Counted from the first letter of the stretch, positions 23,665-32,461 are shown. The stretch: DNA of 64,000 bases from Conexibacter arvalis (GCF_014199525.1 NZ_JACHNU010000001.1:496001-560000), one strand, 5' to 3'. Numbers and translations are program-made. Notes: a model not told the origin generated them from the sequence alone.

Positions 23665-24081
23665 CTACAGCGTCGCCGCCGCCTCCGCGAGCGGTCGCGC
23701 GAGATCGGCCGCGAGGGCGACGATCTGCTCGTCGGCCGTGACGAGCAGCGCGCCCGCGCCCTCGGCGACGGCGACGTACGCGGCGTCGTACGCGGTCAGC
23801 CCGGCCGCCGTCCAGCGCGCCACCGCCGGCAGCGGCGGCTCGATCAGCTCGAACCGAAGCCCGCCGAGCGCCTCGACGAGCGCGTCGAGCCGCTCGGCCG
23901 GCCAGCGCCATTTGCGACCGGCCGCGTTGACGACCTCGAGTGGCAGGAGCGACGGGGCGAGGAAGCGGAGCCTGCCGGCCTCGAAGGCGGCGAGCACCGC
24001 CTCCGCCTCCTCGACCTGCGCCTCGCCGTCGGGCCGCAGCCACTTGACGACGACCGACGCGTCGACGACGACGTCGTTCAC
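23665..24081 (-). CDS. vapC: VapC-type PIN-domain toxin
   Basis: 138 residues of a PIN-domain ribonuclease. The four acidic residues are visible: D in VVVDASVVVKW, E in LPLEVVNA, D in LTAYDAAYVAVAE and D in LLVTADEQIV. VapC toxins cleave RNA, often initiator tRNA or rRNA, and are neutralised by the partner antitoxin. The GTG start overlaps the antitoxin TGA (GTGA), the usual antitoxin-toxin order. It is convergent with the LapA-like gene, 7 bp between stops. Confidence 0.88.
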   Translation of the reverse strand: MNDVVVDASVVVKWLRPDGEAQVEEAEAVLAAFEAGRLRFLAPSLLPLEVVNAAGRKWRWPAERLDALVEALGGLRFELIEPPLPAVARWTAAGLTAYDAAYVAVAEGAGALLVTADEQIVALAADLARPLAEAAATL

Positions 24082-24344
24082 GGGAATCGCTCCCCGCGCT
24101 CGTCGCGCATCCGCCGCACGAGCGCGGTCGTGTCCTCGGTCGTCGCGGCCGGCGCGCCGGCGAGCGAGCGCAGGCGCGCGATCGCGCCGCGGACCTCGGG
24201 CGTCGCGCCCGGGCCGAGCCGGCGGTCGATGTCGTTGCGCGCCAGCTCGGAGAGGTAGGCGCTGCGCGTGAGGCCGCGGTCACGCGCGGTGCGGTCGATG
24301 CGCCGCAGGAGGGGGTCTTCGATCGTTACGAGCACCTTTGCCAT
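24078..24344 (-). CDS. vapB: VapB-like ribbon-helix-helix antitoxin
   Basis: 88 residues. The N-terminus MAKVLVTIEDPLLRRIDRTA then RDRGLTRSAYLSELARND is a ribbon-helix-helix DNA-binding domain; the C-terminal part, with TTEDTTALVRRMRDERGERF, would wrap the toxin. It precedes vapC with a GTGA overlap. Upstream, GGATATGCGGGATATC (two GGATAT repeats on the plus strand at 24352 and 24360) lies ~8-22 bp before the ATG and is a likely autoregulatory operator. Confidence 0.85.
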   Translation of the reverse strand: MAKVLVTIEDPLLRRIDRTARDRGLTRSAYLSELARNDIDRRLGPGATPEVRGAIARLRSLAGAPAATTEDTTALVRRMRDERGERFP

Positions 24345-24458
24345 GCAGCCAGGATATGCGGGATATCTCAAGGGGGCAAGCGAGTGTTTGTTGTGATTTG
24401 CAGGGAAGATGTGGCGGTCCCGCACACCGCTGTGACGGGATCGCGATACTGAGGCGCG

Positions 24459-24875
24459 ATGGACGACCCGATGCCGATCACGCGCGACCTCGCGCTGCCG
24501 CTCTCGGAGATCGCGCTGCGCGCGAGCCGCTCGTCGGGCCCGGGCGGCCAGCACGCGAACGTGACCGCGTCGCGGATCGAGGCGGTCTTCGACGTCGCCG
24601 CCTCCGCGACGCTCGCGCCGTGGCAGAAGGAGCGGATCAGAGCGCGCTGCGGACCGCGCGTCACCGCCGTCGCGCAGGAGGCCCGCAGCCAGCTGCGCAA
24701 CCGCGAGCTGGCGCTGGAGCGGCTGCGCGAACGGCTCGCGGCGGCGCTGGCCGTGCCGCGCCATCGCACGCCGACCAGACCGACGCGGGCGTCGAGAAGA
24801 CGGCGGTCGGAGGCGAAGCGCCGGCACTCCCAGCGCAAGCAGGCCCGCCGCCGGCCGGGCGGCGGGTGGGAGTAG
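24459..24875 (+). CDS. arfB: peptidyl-tRNA hydrolase ArfB/YaeJ-like ribosome-rescue factor
   Basis: 138 residues: a release-factor catalytic domain with the GGQ motif in RSSGPGGQHANVTASRIEAV, and a strongly basic C-terminal tail (KRRHSQRKQARRRPGGGWE) that enters the empty mRNA channel. ArfB/ICT1 proteins release peptides from stalled ribosomes without a stop codon. Length matches the family and it lacks class-I release-factor codon-recognition domains. An upstream pattern with only weak ribosome-site similarity suggests a leaderless or weakly translated message. Confidence 0.9.
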   Translation: MDDPMPITRDLALPLSEIALRASRSSGPGGQHANVTASRIEAVFDVAASATLAPWQKERIRARCGPRVTAVAQEARSQLRNRELALERLRERLAAALAVPRHRTPTRPTRASRRRRSEAKRRHSQRKQARRRPGGGWE

Positions 24876-24886
24876 CCGGGCGGCGC

Positions 24887-24892
24887 TAGGCT
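24887..24892 (+). promoter_or_regulatory. -10 box of a leaderless promoter
   Basis: TAGGCT ends 7 bp before the ATG at 24900, the same geometry as the TAGGGT before 5964. No clear -35 box is seen. Confidence 0.45.
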
Positions 24893-24899
24893 GCCGCCG

Positions 24900-26068
24900 A
24901 TGACGACGAGAACGCCCGCTCCCGAGGCCGAGCTGACGCTGGAGCAGGCGGTCGGCCTGCGGCTGGCGCGGCAGCGGCTCGACCGGCCGGCGCCGCCCGC
25001 GGAGGCGCTCGGCGTCGTCTCCGGCCTCTGCGGGCTGCATGCGCAGCTGATGTCGAGCGCGGAGCTGACGCTGTGGGCGCGCGTCGACGGGCTCTCGACC
25101 GCGACGCCGTCGCGACGGCGCTGTGGGAGGAGCGCACGCTCGTGAAGACGTGGGCGATGCGGGGGACGCTCCACCTGCTGCCGGCCGCCGAGTACGGCGC
25201 GTGGATCGGCGCGCTCGCCGCCCGCGCGCCCCGCGCCTACCTCAACGCGAGCCGGCTGCGCTACTTCGGCGTCACACGCGAGCAGGTCGAGCGGATCGCG
25301 GGCGCGCTCGACGCGGTCCTGCGCGACGGCACGACGCGCAGCCGCGCCGAGCTGGCGGAGGCGGTCGCGCGCGAGAGCGGCGAGGCGGCGCTCGGCGAGC
25401 AGGTGCGCGAGAGCTGGGGCTCGCTGCTCAAGCACGCCGCCGCCGTCGGCGCGCTGATCTTCGGCCCCGGCGACGGCCAGCAGGTCCGCTTCACCCACCC
25501 GACCGCATGGCTCGGCGGCTGGGAGCCGGAGCCGGCCGAGACGGCGCTCGCCGCCGCGGCGCGCCGCTGGCTGGCGCTCGCCGGCCCGATGACGCGCGAG
25601 GAGCTGGCGCGCTGGTGGGGCGTCTCGCCGGCCGACGGCAGACGGCTGCTGCGGGGGCTCGGCGACGAGGTCGCGCCCGTGACCGTCGGCGGCGAGCCGA
25701 TGTGGGCGCTCGCCGCCGACCTTCCGGCGCTCGCCGCGGCGGCGCCGACCGAGGGCGTCGTGCGCCTGCTGCCGGCCTTCGACCAGTGGACGATCGCCGC
25801 GACGCGGCATGCCGAGGCGCTGCTGCCTGCCGGCGTCGGTCGGGAGCGGATCTACCGCGCGCAGGGCTGGATCTCTCCGGTGCTGGTCGTCGACGGCCGC
25901 TTCGCCGGCCTCTGGAGACACGAGCGGGCCGGCGGCGAGCTGCGCGTCGCGATCGAGCCGTTCGGCAGAACGCCGCGCGCCGTCAGAGCGGCCGCGGAGG
26001 CCGAGGCGCGCCGGCTCGGCGCCTTCCTCGGCTCCGAGCCGGCGCTTCGCTGGGGGCCGCTCGACTAG
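24900..26068 (+). pseudogene. AlkZ-like winged-helix DNA-binding protein, frameshifted
   Basis: The first 65 residues (to LTLWARVDGL) and the rest (DRDAVATALWEERTLVKTWA to the end at 26068) belong to one ~388-residue protein of the winged-helix DNA-binding/AlkZ-like family, but they are in different frames. An extra TC in GGGCTCTCGACCGC (CTCTC at 25092-25096) breaks the frame; without it the join reads VDGLDRDAVATALW as in the family. The rest looks intact, including MRGTLHLL, GSLLKHAAAVGALIFGPGDG and PAFDQWTI. AlkZ proteins unhook DNA crosslinks. Either a recent mutation or an assembly error; the downstream ORF alone is open from 25073. Confidence 0.85.
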
Positions 26069-26077
26069 GGTCGGCCG

Positions 26078-26428
26078 ATGCGCCGCCTGTTCGGCCCGCT
26101 CTTCATCGCGACGGGCATCCTCCACTTCGTCATCCCGCGCGTCTACGAGGCGATCATGCCCGACTGGCTGCCGGCCCACCGCGAGCTCGTCCACGCCAGC
26201 GGCGTCGCCGAGATCGCCGCCGGCGCCGCGCTGCTGCACCCGCGCACGCGCCGCCTCGGCGGCACGCTGAGCGTCGCGACGCTGGTCGCCGTCTTCCCCG
26301 CGAACCTGCACATGGCGCTCAACGCCGAGCGCTACGAGGCGGTCCCGGGCGGGCGCGCGGCGCTGCTGGCGCGGCTGCCGCTGCAGCTCGCGCTGATCGC
26401 CTGGGCGCGCGCCGCCGCGCGCGACTGA
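26078..26428 (+). CDS. DoxX-like small membrane protein
   Basis: 116 residues, four predicted membrane segments: FGPLFIATGILHFVIP, HASGVAEIAAGAALLHP, LGGTLSVATLVAVFPANLHM and LLARLPLQLALIAWARA. The pattern, including GILHFVIPRVYEAIMPDWLP, is that of DoxX/DUF4345-like proteins of uncertain function, some linked to quinone or redox reactions. A TAGGGT box (26066-26071) overlaps the preceding gene's stop and ends 6 bp before the ATG, so it may have its own leaderless promoter. Confidence 0.75.
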   Translation: MRRLFGPLFIATGILHFVIPRVYEAIMPDWLPAHRELVHASGVAEIAAGAALLHPRTRRLGGTLSVATLVAVFPANLHMALNAERYEAVPGGRAALLARLPLQLALIAWARAAARD

Positions 26429-26522
26429 CGCGAACCGCAAATCGGCACCTGGACACGTTCTCCCACATACCGGTCCGTTCCGCGTAGGGTCGGACGGTCA
26501 ACGGACCTTGGGAGGAGAGGTC

Positions 26523-27353
26523 ATGGGGAAACACTCGCGCCGCGCTCGCCGCGGCGCCGTCGCGCCGCTCGGCGCGACGGCCCGTCGCGCGCTGGTCGTC
26601 GTCCTGCTCGCCGCGCTCGCGTCGCTGTCCGCCGCCGGCGCGGCCGCGGCGGAGAAGTACGTCGCGCTCGGCGACTCGTACGCGTCGGGCACCGGCACGC
26701 GCCAGTACACCGACGCCGGCTGCCAGCGCAGCGTCTACGCCTATCCGTCGCTGATCGACGCGCAGCGGCCGGACACCGACCTCGTCTTCGCCGCCTGCTC
26801 GGGCGCGACGACGAGCAGCGTGCTGAGCGGCCAGGTCGCGTCGCTGACCAGCGACACCGACATCGTCACCATCAGCGTCGGCGGCAACGACGCCGGCTTC
26901 TCGAGCGTCATCACCCAGTGCGCGCTGCCGTGGCCGTGGTCGTGCACCTCGCACCTGAACGACGCGCAGGCGTTCATCAGAGGCACGCTGCCGGGCCGCC
27001 TCGACAGCGTCTACGCCGAGATCGCCAGACGGGCGCCGGCCGCGACCGTCGTCGTGCTCGGCTACCCGCGCCTGTTCATGGGCGTCGACTGCAACGCCGG
27101 CACCTTCTTCAGCGGCGACGAGCTGACGCGGATGAACCAGACCGCCGACCTGCTGCGCGACGTCACCAGAGCGCGCGCGACGGCCGCCGGCTTCGCCTTC
27201 GTCGACGCGATCCCGGCCTTCACCGGGCATGCCGTCTGCTCCAGCAGCGAGTGGATCAACGGGCTCTCCAACCCGGTCGGCGAGAGCTACCACCCGAACA
27301 GAGCCGGGCACAGCGCCGGCTACGCGCCGCTCGTGCGCGCGGTGATCGGCTGA
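26523..27353 (+). CDS. secreted SGNH/GDSL-type lipase/esterase
   Basis: 276 residues: a signal peptide (basic RRARRG, hydrophobic LVVVLLAALASLSAAGAAAA) then an SGNH hydrolase. The blocks are VALGDSYASG (catalytic Ser), an Asn/Gly block VTISVGGNDAGFSS, and the His block ESYHPNRAGHSAGY. Six Cys in the mature part fit the three disulfides known in actinomycete SGNH esterases. It probably hydrolyses lipid or polymer esters outside the cell. The ATG at 26523 is chosen for its GGAGGAG ribosome site; a TAGGGT -10 box lies at 26485. Confidence 0.9.
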   Translation: MGKHSRRARRGAVAPLGATARRALVVVLLAALASLSAAGAAAAEKYVALGDSYASGTGTRQYTDAGCQRSVYAYPSLIDAQRPDTDLVFAACSGATTSSVLSGQVASLTSDTDIVTISVGGNDAGFSSVITQCALPWPWSCTSHLNDAQAFIRGTLPGRLDSVYAEIARRAPAATVVVLGYPRLFMGVDCNAGTFFSGDELTRMNQTADLLRDVTRARATAAGFAFVDAIPAFTGHAVCSSSEWINGLSNPVGESYHPNRAGHSAGYAPLVRAVIG

Positions 27354-27381
27354 CGTGAAGCACTGAATTCCGACCGCGACA

Positions 27382-27416
27382 TCACGGTGAACGTGGCGCG
27401 TTGGCGTTTACCGTGA
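27382..27416. repeat. 12-bp inverted repeat upstream of the GGDEF/EAL gene
   Basis: TCACGGTGAACG (27382-27393) and CGTTTACCGTGA (27405-27416) are complementary except for one G/A position, separated by 11 bp. It lies between the esterase gene and the GGDEF/EAL gene and is AT-richer than the genes around it; either an operator or a terminator. Confidence 0.6.
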
Positions 27417-27464
27417 GACGCGCACGTACTTCACTCTCACGCCGTCGGAGCCGATGAACGGGCC

Positions 27465-29756
27465 ATGGACCCCGCCTCGCACCCGGTCGCCGGTGCGGTG
27501 CGCGCGTCGGCCGATCGTCTGCGCGCATGGCTGCCGCACGGCTCATCGCTGCCCGACGAGGTCTGGCGCCGCCGGCACGCCGGCCTGCTCGCGCTGCTGT
27601 GGGCGCACGTCCCCGCGCTCTTCGTCTTCGCGCTCGCCAGCGGCGTCTCGACCGGCCACGCGCTGCTGGAGCTGGTGCCGATCGTCTCCTGCGCCGCGGT
27701 CGGGCACGCCGAGCGGCTCGGCCGCAGCGGCCGCGCCGCCGCCGTGACGATCGGCCTGCTGACCTGCTCGGCGCTCCTCGTCCACCTGTGGGGCGGCACG
27801 ATCGAGGCCCACTTCCACTACTTCGTGATGGTCGCCGCGCTCGCCGCCTACGAGGAGTGGTTCCCGTACCTGCTCGCGTTCGGCTACGTCGTCCTCCAGC
27901 ACGGGCTGATGGGGATGATGGAGCCCGGCTCGGTCTACGCCCACGGCGAGGGCGACGAGCGCAGCCCGTGGCTGTGGGCCGCGGTCAACGGCGGCTTCAT
28001 CGCCGCGCTCGGGATCGCGAGCATGGTGACGTGGCGGGCCAACGAGGACGTGCGCGCCCACATGCGCGCGAGCGAGCGCCGCTTCCACAGCGCCTTCGAC
28101 GACGCGCCGATCGGGATGGCGCTGCTCGACCGCGACGGCCGCTTCCTCGACGCCAACCGCTCGCTCGCGCGCCAGTCGGGCTACTCGCGCGAGGAGCTGC
28201 TGTCGCTGCACGTGTGGGCGCTGTGCGAGGCGAAGCTGCGGGAGGAGCACGCGGCCCGGTGGCCGCCGGCCGCGGACGTGCGCGTCCTCGAGTACGCGCT
28301 CGAGCGCAAGGACGGCTCGCTCGGCTGGGCGCTCTGGAGCGTCTCGCGGATGCACGGCGCCGACGACGCCGTCGACAGCTACGTGATGCAGATCCTCGAC
28401 GTGACCGACCGCCGCCGCGCCGAGGAGCAGCTCGCCTACCAGGCCCACCACGACCCGCTGACGGGACTCCCCAACCGCACGCAGCTGTCGGAGCGGCTGA
28501 CCGACGCGCTCGCCCGCGGCGCCGAGCATCGCCGCGGCGTCGCCGTCATCTTCGTCGACCTCGACAACTTCAAGGTCATCAACGACTCGCTCGGCCATGA
28601 AGCCGGCGACCGGCTGCTGCGCGACGTCTCCGAGCGGCTGCGGCGCGTGTTGGGCCCCGGCGACCTGCTCGCCCGCTTCGGCGGCGACGAGCTGGCGGTC
28701 TGCGTCGAGCAGGTCGACGACGAGGGCCGCGCGCTGAGGATCGCCGACCGGATGGCGACGGCGCTGCGCGCGCCGTTCGTGCTCGACGGCGAGCAGCGGT
28801 TCGTGACCGCCAGCTTCGGGATCGCGATCGCCGGCCCCGACGACGTCGACCGCTCGCCCGAGACGTTGCTGCGCGACGCCGACGCCGCGATGTACCGCGC
28901 GAAGGAGCGCGGCAAGGCCCGCTCGGAGGTCTTCGACACGACGATGCGGCGGCGGGCGGTCGAGCGGCTCGAGCTGGAGAGCGGACTGCGCGAGGCGCTC
29001 GCGCGCGAGCAGCTGCGGATCGTCTACCAGCCCGAGGTGTCGCTCGAGCACGGCCGGATCGTCGCGGTCGAGGCGCTGCTGCGGTGGGAGCACCCGCAGC
29101 TGGGCCCGGTCTCGCCGGCGCGGTTCATCCCGATCGCCGAGCAGAGCGGCCTGATCGTCCCGATCGGCGCCTGGGCGCTGCACGAGGCATGCCGCCAGGC
29201 GGCGCGCTGGAACGCGCAGCCGGGCGGCGAGGAGGTCGTCGTCGCGGTCAACCTCTCACCGCGCCAGCTCGGTGCGAGCGACCTGGCCGCGACGGTGCGC
29301 GGCGCGCTCGCCGGCTCCGGCCTGTCGCCCGAGCGGCTCTGCCTGGAGATCACCGAGAGCGCCGTGATGGCCGATCCCGACGCGGCGATCGAGTCGCTCC
29401 ACCGGCTGAAGGCGCTCGGCGTGAAGCTGGCGATCGACGACTTCGGCGTCGGCTACTCGTCGCTCAGCCATCTGCGCGAGCTGCTGCCGGTCGACGTGCT
29501 GAAGATCGACAGATCGTTCATCGACGGCGTCGTGCGACGCGGCGAGGACAAGGCGATCGTGACGGCGATCGTCGAGCTGGCCCGCTCGCTCGGCGTCGAC
29601 GCCGTCGCCGAGGGCGTCGAGACGGCCGAGCAGGCGTCGCTGCTGCACGAGCTGCGCTGCCACGTCGCGCAGGGCTTCCACTTCGCCAGACCGCAGGCGG
29701 CGGCCGACGTCGCGCAGCTGCTCGACGTCCACCAGCTCGGCGAGCTGCTCGGGTAG
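27465..29756 (+). CDS. membrane sensor protein with PAS, GGDEF and EAL domains
   Basis: 763 residues acting on cyclic di-GMP. An N-terminal sensor of about five or six membrane helices (residues ~38-190, with an unusual His/Glu-rich loop WGGTIEAHFHYF) is followed by a PAS domain (~205-320), GGDEF domain and EAL domain. The cyclase motif is RFGGDELAV, a GGDEL variant still active in many enzymes. The EAL domain keeps VEALLRWEHP, CLEITESAV, AIDDFGVGYSSL and LKIDRSFI, so phosphodiesterase activity is likely. Its ATG has no obvious ribosome site. An inverted repeat precedes it. Confidence 0.88.
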   Translation: MDPASHPVAGAVRASADRLRAWLPHGSSLPDEVWRRRHAGLLALLWAHVPALFVFALASGVSTGHALLELVPIVSCAAVGHAERLGRSGRAAAVTIGLLTCSALLVHLWGGTIEAHFHYFVMVAALAAYEEWFPYLLAFGYVVLQHGLMGMMEPGSVYAHGEGDERSPWLWAAVNGGFIAALGIASMVTWRANEDVRAHMRASERRFHSAFDDAPIGMALLDRDGRFLDANRSLARQSGYSREELLSLHVWALCEAKLREEHAARWPPAADVRVLEYALERKDGSLGWALWSVSRMHGADDAVDSYVMQILDVTDRRRAEEQLAYQAHHDPLTGLPNRTQLSERLTDALARGAEHRRGVAVIFVDLDNFKVINDSLGHEAGDRLLRDVSERLRRVLGPGDLLARFGGDELAVCVEQVDDEGRALRIADRMATALRAPFVLDGEQRFVTASFGIAIAGPDDVDRSPETLLRDADAAMYRAKERGKARSEVFDTTMRRRAVERLELESGLREALAREQLRIVYQPEVSLEHGRIVAVEALLRWEHPQLGPVSPARFIPIAEQSGLIVPIGAWALHEACRQAARWNAQPGGEEVVVAVNLSPRQLGASDLAATVRGALAGSGLSPERLCLEITESAVMADPDAAIESLHRLKALGVKLAIDDFGVGYSSLSHLRELLPVDVLKIDRSFIDGVVRRGEDKAIVTAIVELARSLGVDAVAEGVETAEQASLLHELRCHVAQGFHFARPQAAADVAQLLDVHQLGELLG

Positions 29757-29765
29757 CGCGAGGCG

Positions 29766-30668
29766 TCAGGCGCCGAGGTCGCGCAGCTCCGCGACCAGCG
29801 AGGCGCCCGAGCGGCCGGAGCTGACGCGGACCCGGTTGAGCACGAAGCGGGCGCCCGCCTCGGGCGAGGCGAGGCCCGGGTTGACCGTCGTCGCGCCGAG
29901 GTAGCCGGCCTGCTCGACGGCGGCGATCACGGCGTCGTCGTATCTGCCGGCGGGATAGCAGAAGAAGTCGACCGGGACGCCGAAGGCGCGCTGCAGCCGT
30001 CTGCGCGACTCGCCAACCTCGCGCGCGAGCGCCGCGGCGTCGACGGTCGTCAGGTCGGGATGGTCGATCGTGTGCGAGCCGATCTCCCAGCCGAGCGCGA
30101 TCAGCTCTCTCACCTGACCGGGCGTGACGCCGTAGTCGGGCTCGTGGAGGTTGCCGAGCTTGAGGTTGAGGACGGCCGGCCAGCCCAGTCTCGCGAGGAT
30201 CGGACGGGCGTTGAGGTAGTTGGAGCGGTAGCCGTCGTCGATCGAGACGACGACCGCTCTCGCCGGCAGCGGGCCGCCTCTGTGCCACGCCGCCCACACC
30301 TCGCTCTGGGTGACCGCGACGTAGCCGGCGTCGCGCAGCGCCGTCATCTGATCCTCGAACTCCGACCGGCTGACGTACAGGTCGGGGAAGGGCGCGTCGG
30401 CCGGCGGGTCGGTCGTGACGTGGTACATGAGGATCGGCACCGGCCGCGGCGGCCCCGGTCTGCCCATGTCGCGTCTCGTCGTCGGGTCGGCCGGCCCGCT
30501 CGGAGGCGCTCTTCTCGCGTTCGCGCGGACGCCGTCCTCGCGCGCGGCGGTCGTCGCGACGGCGTGCGCCGTCGGCGTGTCGTCGCCGGCCGTCACGGCA
30601 ACGACGAGCGCGACGACGGCCGCGATCGCGGCGGCGATCACGAGCAGCGCCGCGACGCGCCGTCGCAT
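29766..30668 (-). CDS. membrane-anchored polysaccharide deacetylase (NodB fold)
   Basis: About 300 residues: an N-terminal membrane anchor (VAALLVIAAAIAAVVALVVA), a disordered Arg/Pro linker, then a NodB domain. Motif 1 is SIDDGYRSNY (catalytic Asp and metal Asp), motif 2 SHTIDHPDL (metal His residues), followed by FFCYPAGRYDD. It should de-N-acetylate a cell-surface polysaccharide or peptidoglycan outside the membrane. Start uncertain: ATG 30668, ATG 30692 or TTG 30698; the shorter gives the usual short basic tail (MRRR). Divergent from the PCMT gene. Confidence 0.85.
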   Translation of the reverse strand: MRRRVAALLVIAAAIAAVVALVVAVTAGDDTPTAHAVATTAAREDGVRANARRAPPSGPADPTTRRDMGRPGPPRPVPILMYHVTTDPPADAPFPDLYVSRSEFEDQMTALRDAGYVAVTQSEVWAAWHRGGPLPARAVVVSIDDGYRSNYLNARPILARLGWPAVLNLKLGNLHEPDYGVTPGQVRELIALGWEIGSHTIDHPDLTTVDAAALAREVGESRRRLQRAFGVPVDFFCYPAGRYDDAVIAAVEQAGYLGATTVNPGLASPEAGARFVLNRVRVSSGRSGASLVAELRDLGA

Positions 30669-30706
30669 GATGTGCGGCGGGGTCCCTGACATTCCCAAGA
30701 GGCAGC

Positions 30707-31369
30707 ATGGTGCCAGAAGCGGACGGGAAGCTTCCCTCCATGGACGAGGCGCGGAAGCTCGCGCGGTCGCTGCGGCCGCTGGTGCGCGACGAGCGCGTGC
30801 TGGAGGCGGTCGCCGCCGTCCCCCGCCATCTGTTCGTGCCGGCCGGCCTGCGCGAGCGGGCGTACGAGAACGTCCCGCTGCCGATCGGCAAGGGCCAGAC
30901 GATCTCCCAGCCGCTGATCGTCGCGCGGATGCTGGAGCTGCTCGCGCTGCGGCCGGGCGACCGCGTGCTCGACGTCGGCACCGGCTCCGGCTGGCATGCG
31001 GCGCTGCTCGCCGAGCTCGCCTCCCGCGTCTGGACGATCGAGCGGCTGCCCTCGCTCAGCCGCTGGGCCGAGCGGAACCTGCGCGCCGCCGGCTTCGGCC
31101 CCGAGCGGGTGACGGTGATCGCCGGCGACGGCTCGCGCGGGCTGCCCGACGAGGCGCCGTTCGACGCGATCAACGTCGCCGCCGCCGCATGGCCGGCCGT
31201 GCCGGAGCCGCTCGAGCGCCAGCTCGCGCCGGGCGGGCGGCTGGTCGCCCCGGTCGGCGCCAGCGGGCAGCAGCTCGTGCTCGTCGAGCGCAGCGCCGAG
31301 GGCGCCGCGCTGGAGCGCACGCCGCTGGAGGCGGTCCGCTTCGTGCCGTTGATCGAGGGGGAGGCGTAG
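30707..31369 (+). CDS. pcm: protein-L-isoaspartate O-methyltransferase
   Basis: 220 residues. Family signatures: VPRHLFVPAGLRERAYENVP LPIGKGQTISQP, motif I VLDVGTGSGWHAALLAEL and the later APFDAINVAAAAW with GGRLVAPVG. The enzyme transfers a methyl group from SAM to isoaspartyl residues in damaged proteins. AAGAGG precedes the ATG. The 77 bp after the stop, up to the convergent LacI-family gene, contain only GC-rich sequence. Confidence 0.9.
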   Translation: MVPEADGKLPSMDEARKLARSLRPLVRDERVLEAVAAVPRHLFVPAGLRERAYENVPLPIGKGQTISQPLIVARMLELLALRPGDRVLDVGTGSGWHAALLAELASRVWTIERLPSLSRWAERNLRAAGFGPERVTVIAGDGSRGLPDEAPFDAINVAAAAWPAVPEPLERQLAPGGRLVAPVGASGQQLVLVERSAEGAALERTPLEAVRFVPLIEGEA

Positions 31370-31447
31370 CGCCGCGGCGGCCGCCCGCAGCGCGCGACGG
31401 CCCCGCGCACGGAGCGGGCGCGATCGCGGTCGACGCGGGAGGGCGGC

Positions 31448-32461
31448 TCAGCCCGCGGGCGCCGCGGTCGTCTCGCGCTTGACGAGGTGCGGCGGGAAGA
31501 CCTCGCGCCGCGGCGGGGCGGCGGGCGGCGGGGAGCCGCCGGCCGGCCGCAGCCGCTCCAGCAGCAGCCGCACCGACCGCTTCGCCATCTGCGCGAGCGG
31601 CTGGCGGATCGTCGTCAGCGCGAACGCCTCCCAGCCGGCCATCGCGATGTCGTCGTAGCCGACGATCGACAGCCGCCGCGGCACCTCGACGCCCAGCCGC
31701 TTGGCGGCGTCGAGCGCGCCGAAGGCGACGACGTCGCTGGCGCAGACGACCGCCGTCGGCGGCTCCGGCAGCCGCAGCAGCTCGACGCAGCCCTGGTAGC
31801 CGGAGTGGTGGGAGAAGGAGCCGGCGCGGCGCAGCTCGGGCGCCAGCGGAAGGCCGCGCGCGGCGAGCGCGGCGCGCATCCCCTGCTCGCGGTCGCGCGC
31901 GGTCGACGTGTTCGGCGGCCCGGCGATCAGGCCGATCCGCCGGTGGCCGAGCTCGAGCAGGTGGTCGACGACGAGCGCACCGCCGGCGACGTTGTCGGAG
32001 AGGACGCGGTCGGCGGCGATCTCGTCGAGGTCGCGGTTGAGCAGCACGAGCGGGACGCCGAGGCGGGGCAGCCGCGCGGCGAGGCCGTCGTCGAGCGTCG
32101 CGGAGACGACGATCAGCCCGTCGACCGAGCGGCCGCGCAGGTGGCGGGCGAGGTCGTCGGCGCGCGGGTCGTTGAGCAGCACCGTCGCGTAGCCCTCGCG
32201 GCCGAGCTCGGCGTGGAGCACCTCGACGATCTCGGGATAGAAGGGGTTGGTGATGTCGGCGACGACGACCCCGACCGTGAGCGTGCGGCCGGTCGTCAGC
32301 CAGCGGGCCGCCGCGTCGGGGACGTAGGCGAGCCGCTCGGCCGCCGCGCGCACGCGCGCGAGCGTGTCGGGCGCGACGCGCGGATCGCCGCGCAGCGCGC
32401 GGGAGACGGTCGTCTGCGAGAGGCCGACCTCGCGGGCGATGTCGCGGCTGGTGACCGACAT
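31448..32461 (-). CDS. LacI-family transcriptional regulator
   Basis: 337 residues. The N-terminal helix-turn-helix and hinge helix are typical: TSRDIAREVGLSQTTVSRAL and RLAYVPDAAARWLTTGRT. A periplasmic-binding-like effector domain follows (VGVVVADITNPFYPEIVEVL; VVCASDVVAFGALDAAKRLG; LSIVGYDDIAMAGWEAFALT TIRQP). Effectors are usually sugars. It is divergent from the HisD-like gene; the 130-bp gap holds a perfect 14-bp palindrome with a central CG (32563-32576), a good operator candidate for this protein. Confidence 0.92.
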   Translation of the reverse strand: MSVTSRDIAREVGLSQTTVSRALRGDPRVAPDTLARVRAAAERLAYVPDAAARWLTTGRTLTVGVVVADITNPFYPEIVEVLHAELGREGYATVLLNDPRADDLARHLRGRSVDGLIVVSATLDDGLAARLPRLGVPLVLLNRDLDEIAADRVLSDNVAGGALVVDHLLELGHRRIGLIAGPPNTSTARDREQGMRAALAARGLPLAPELRRAGSFSHHSGYQGCVELLRLPEPPTAVVCASDVVAFGALDAAKRLGVEVPRRLSIVGYDDIAMAGWEAFALTTIRQPLAQMAKRSVRLLLERLRPAGGSPPPAAPPRREVFPPHLVKRETTAAPAG

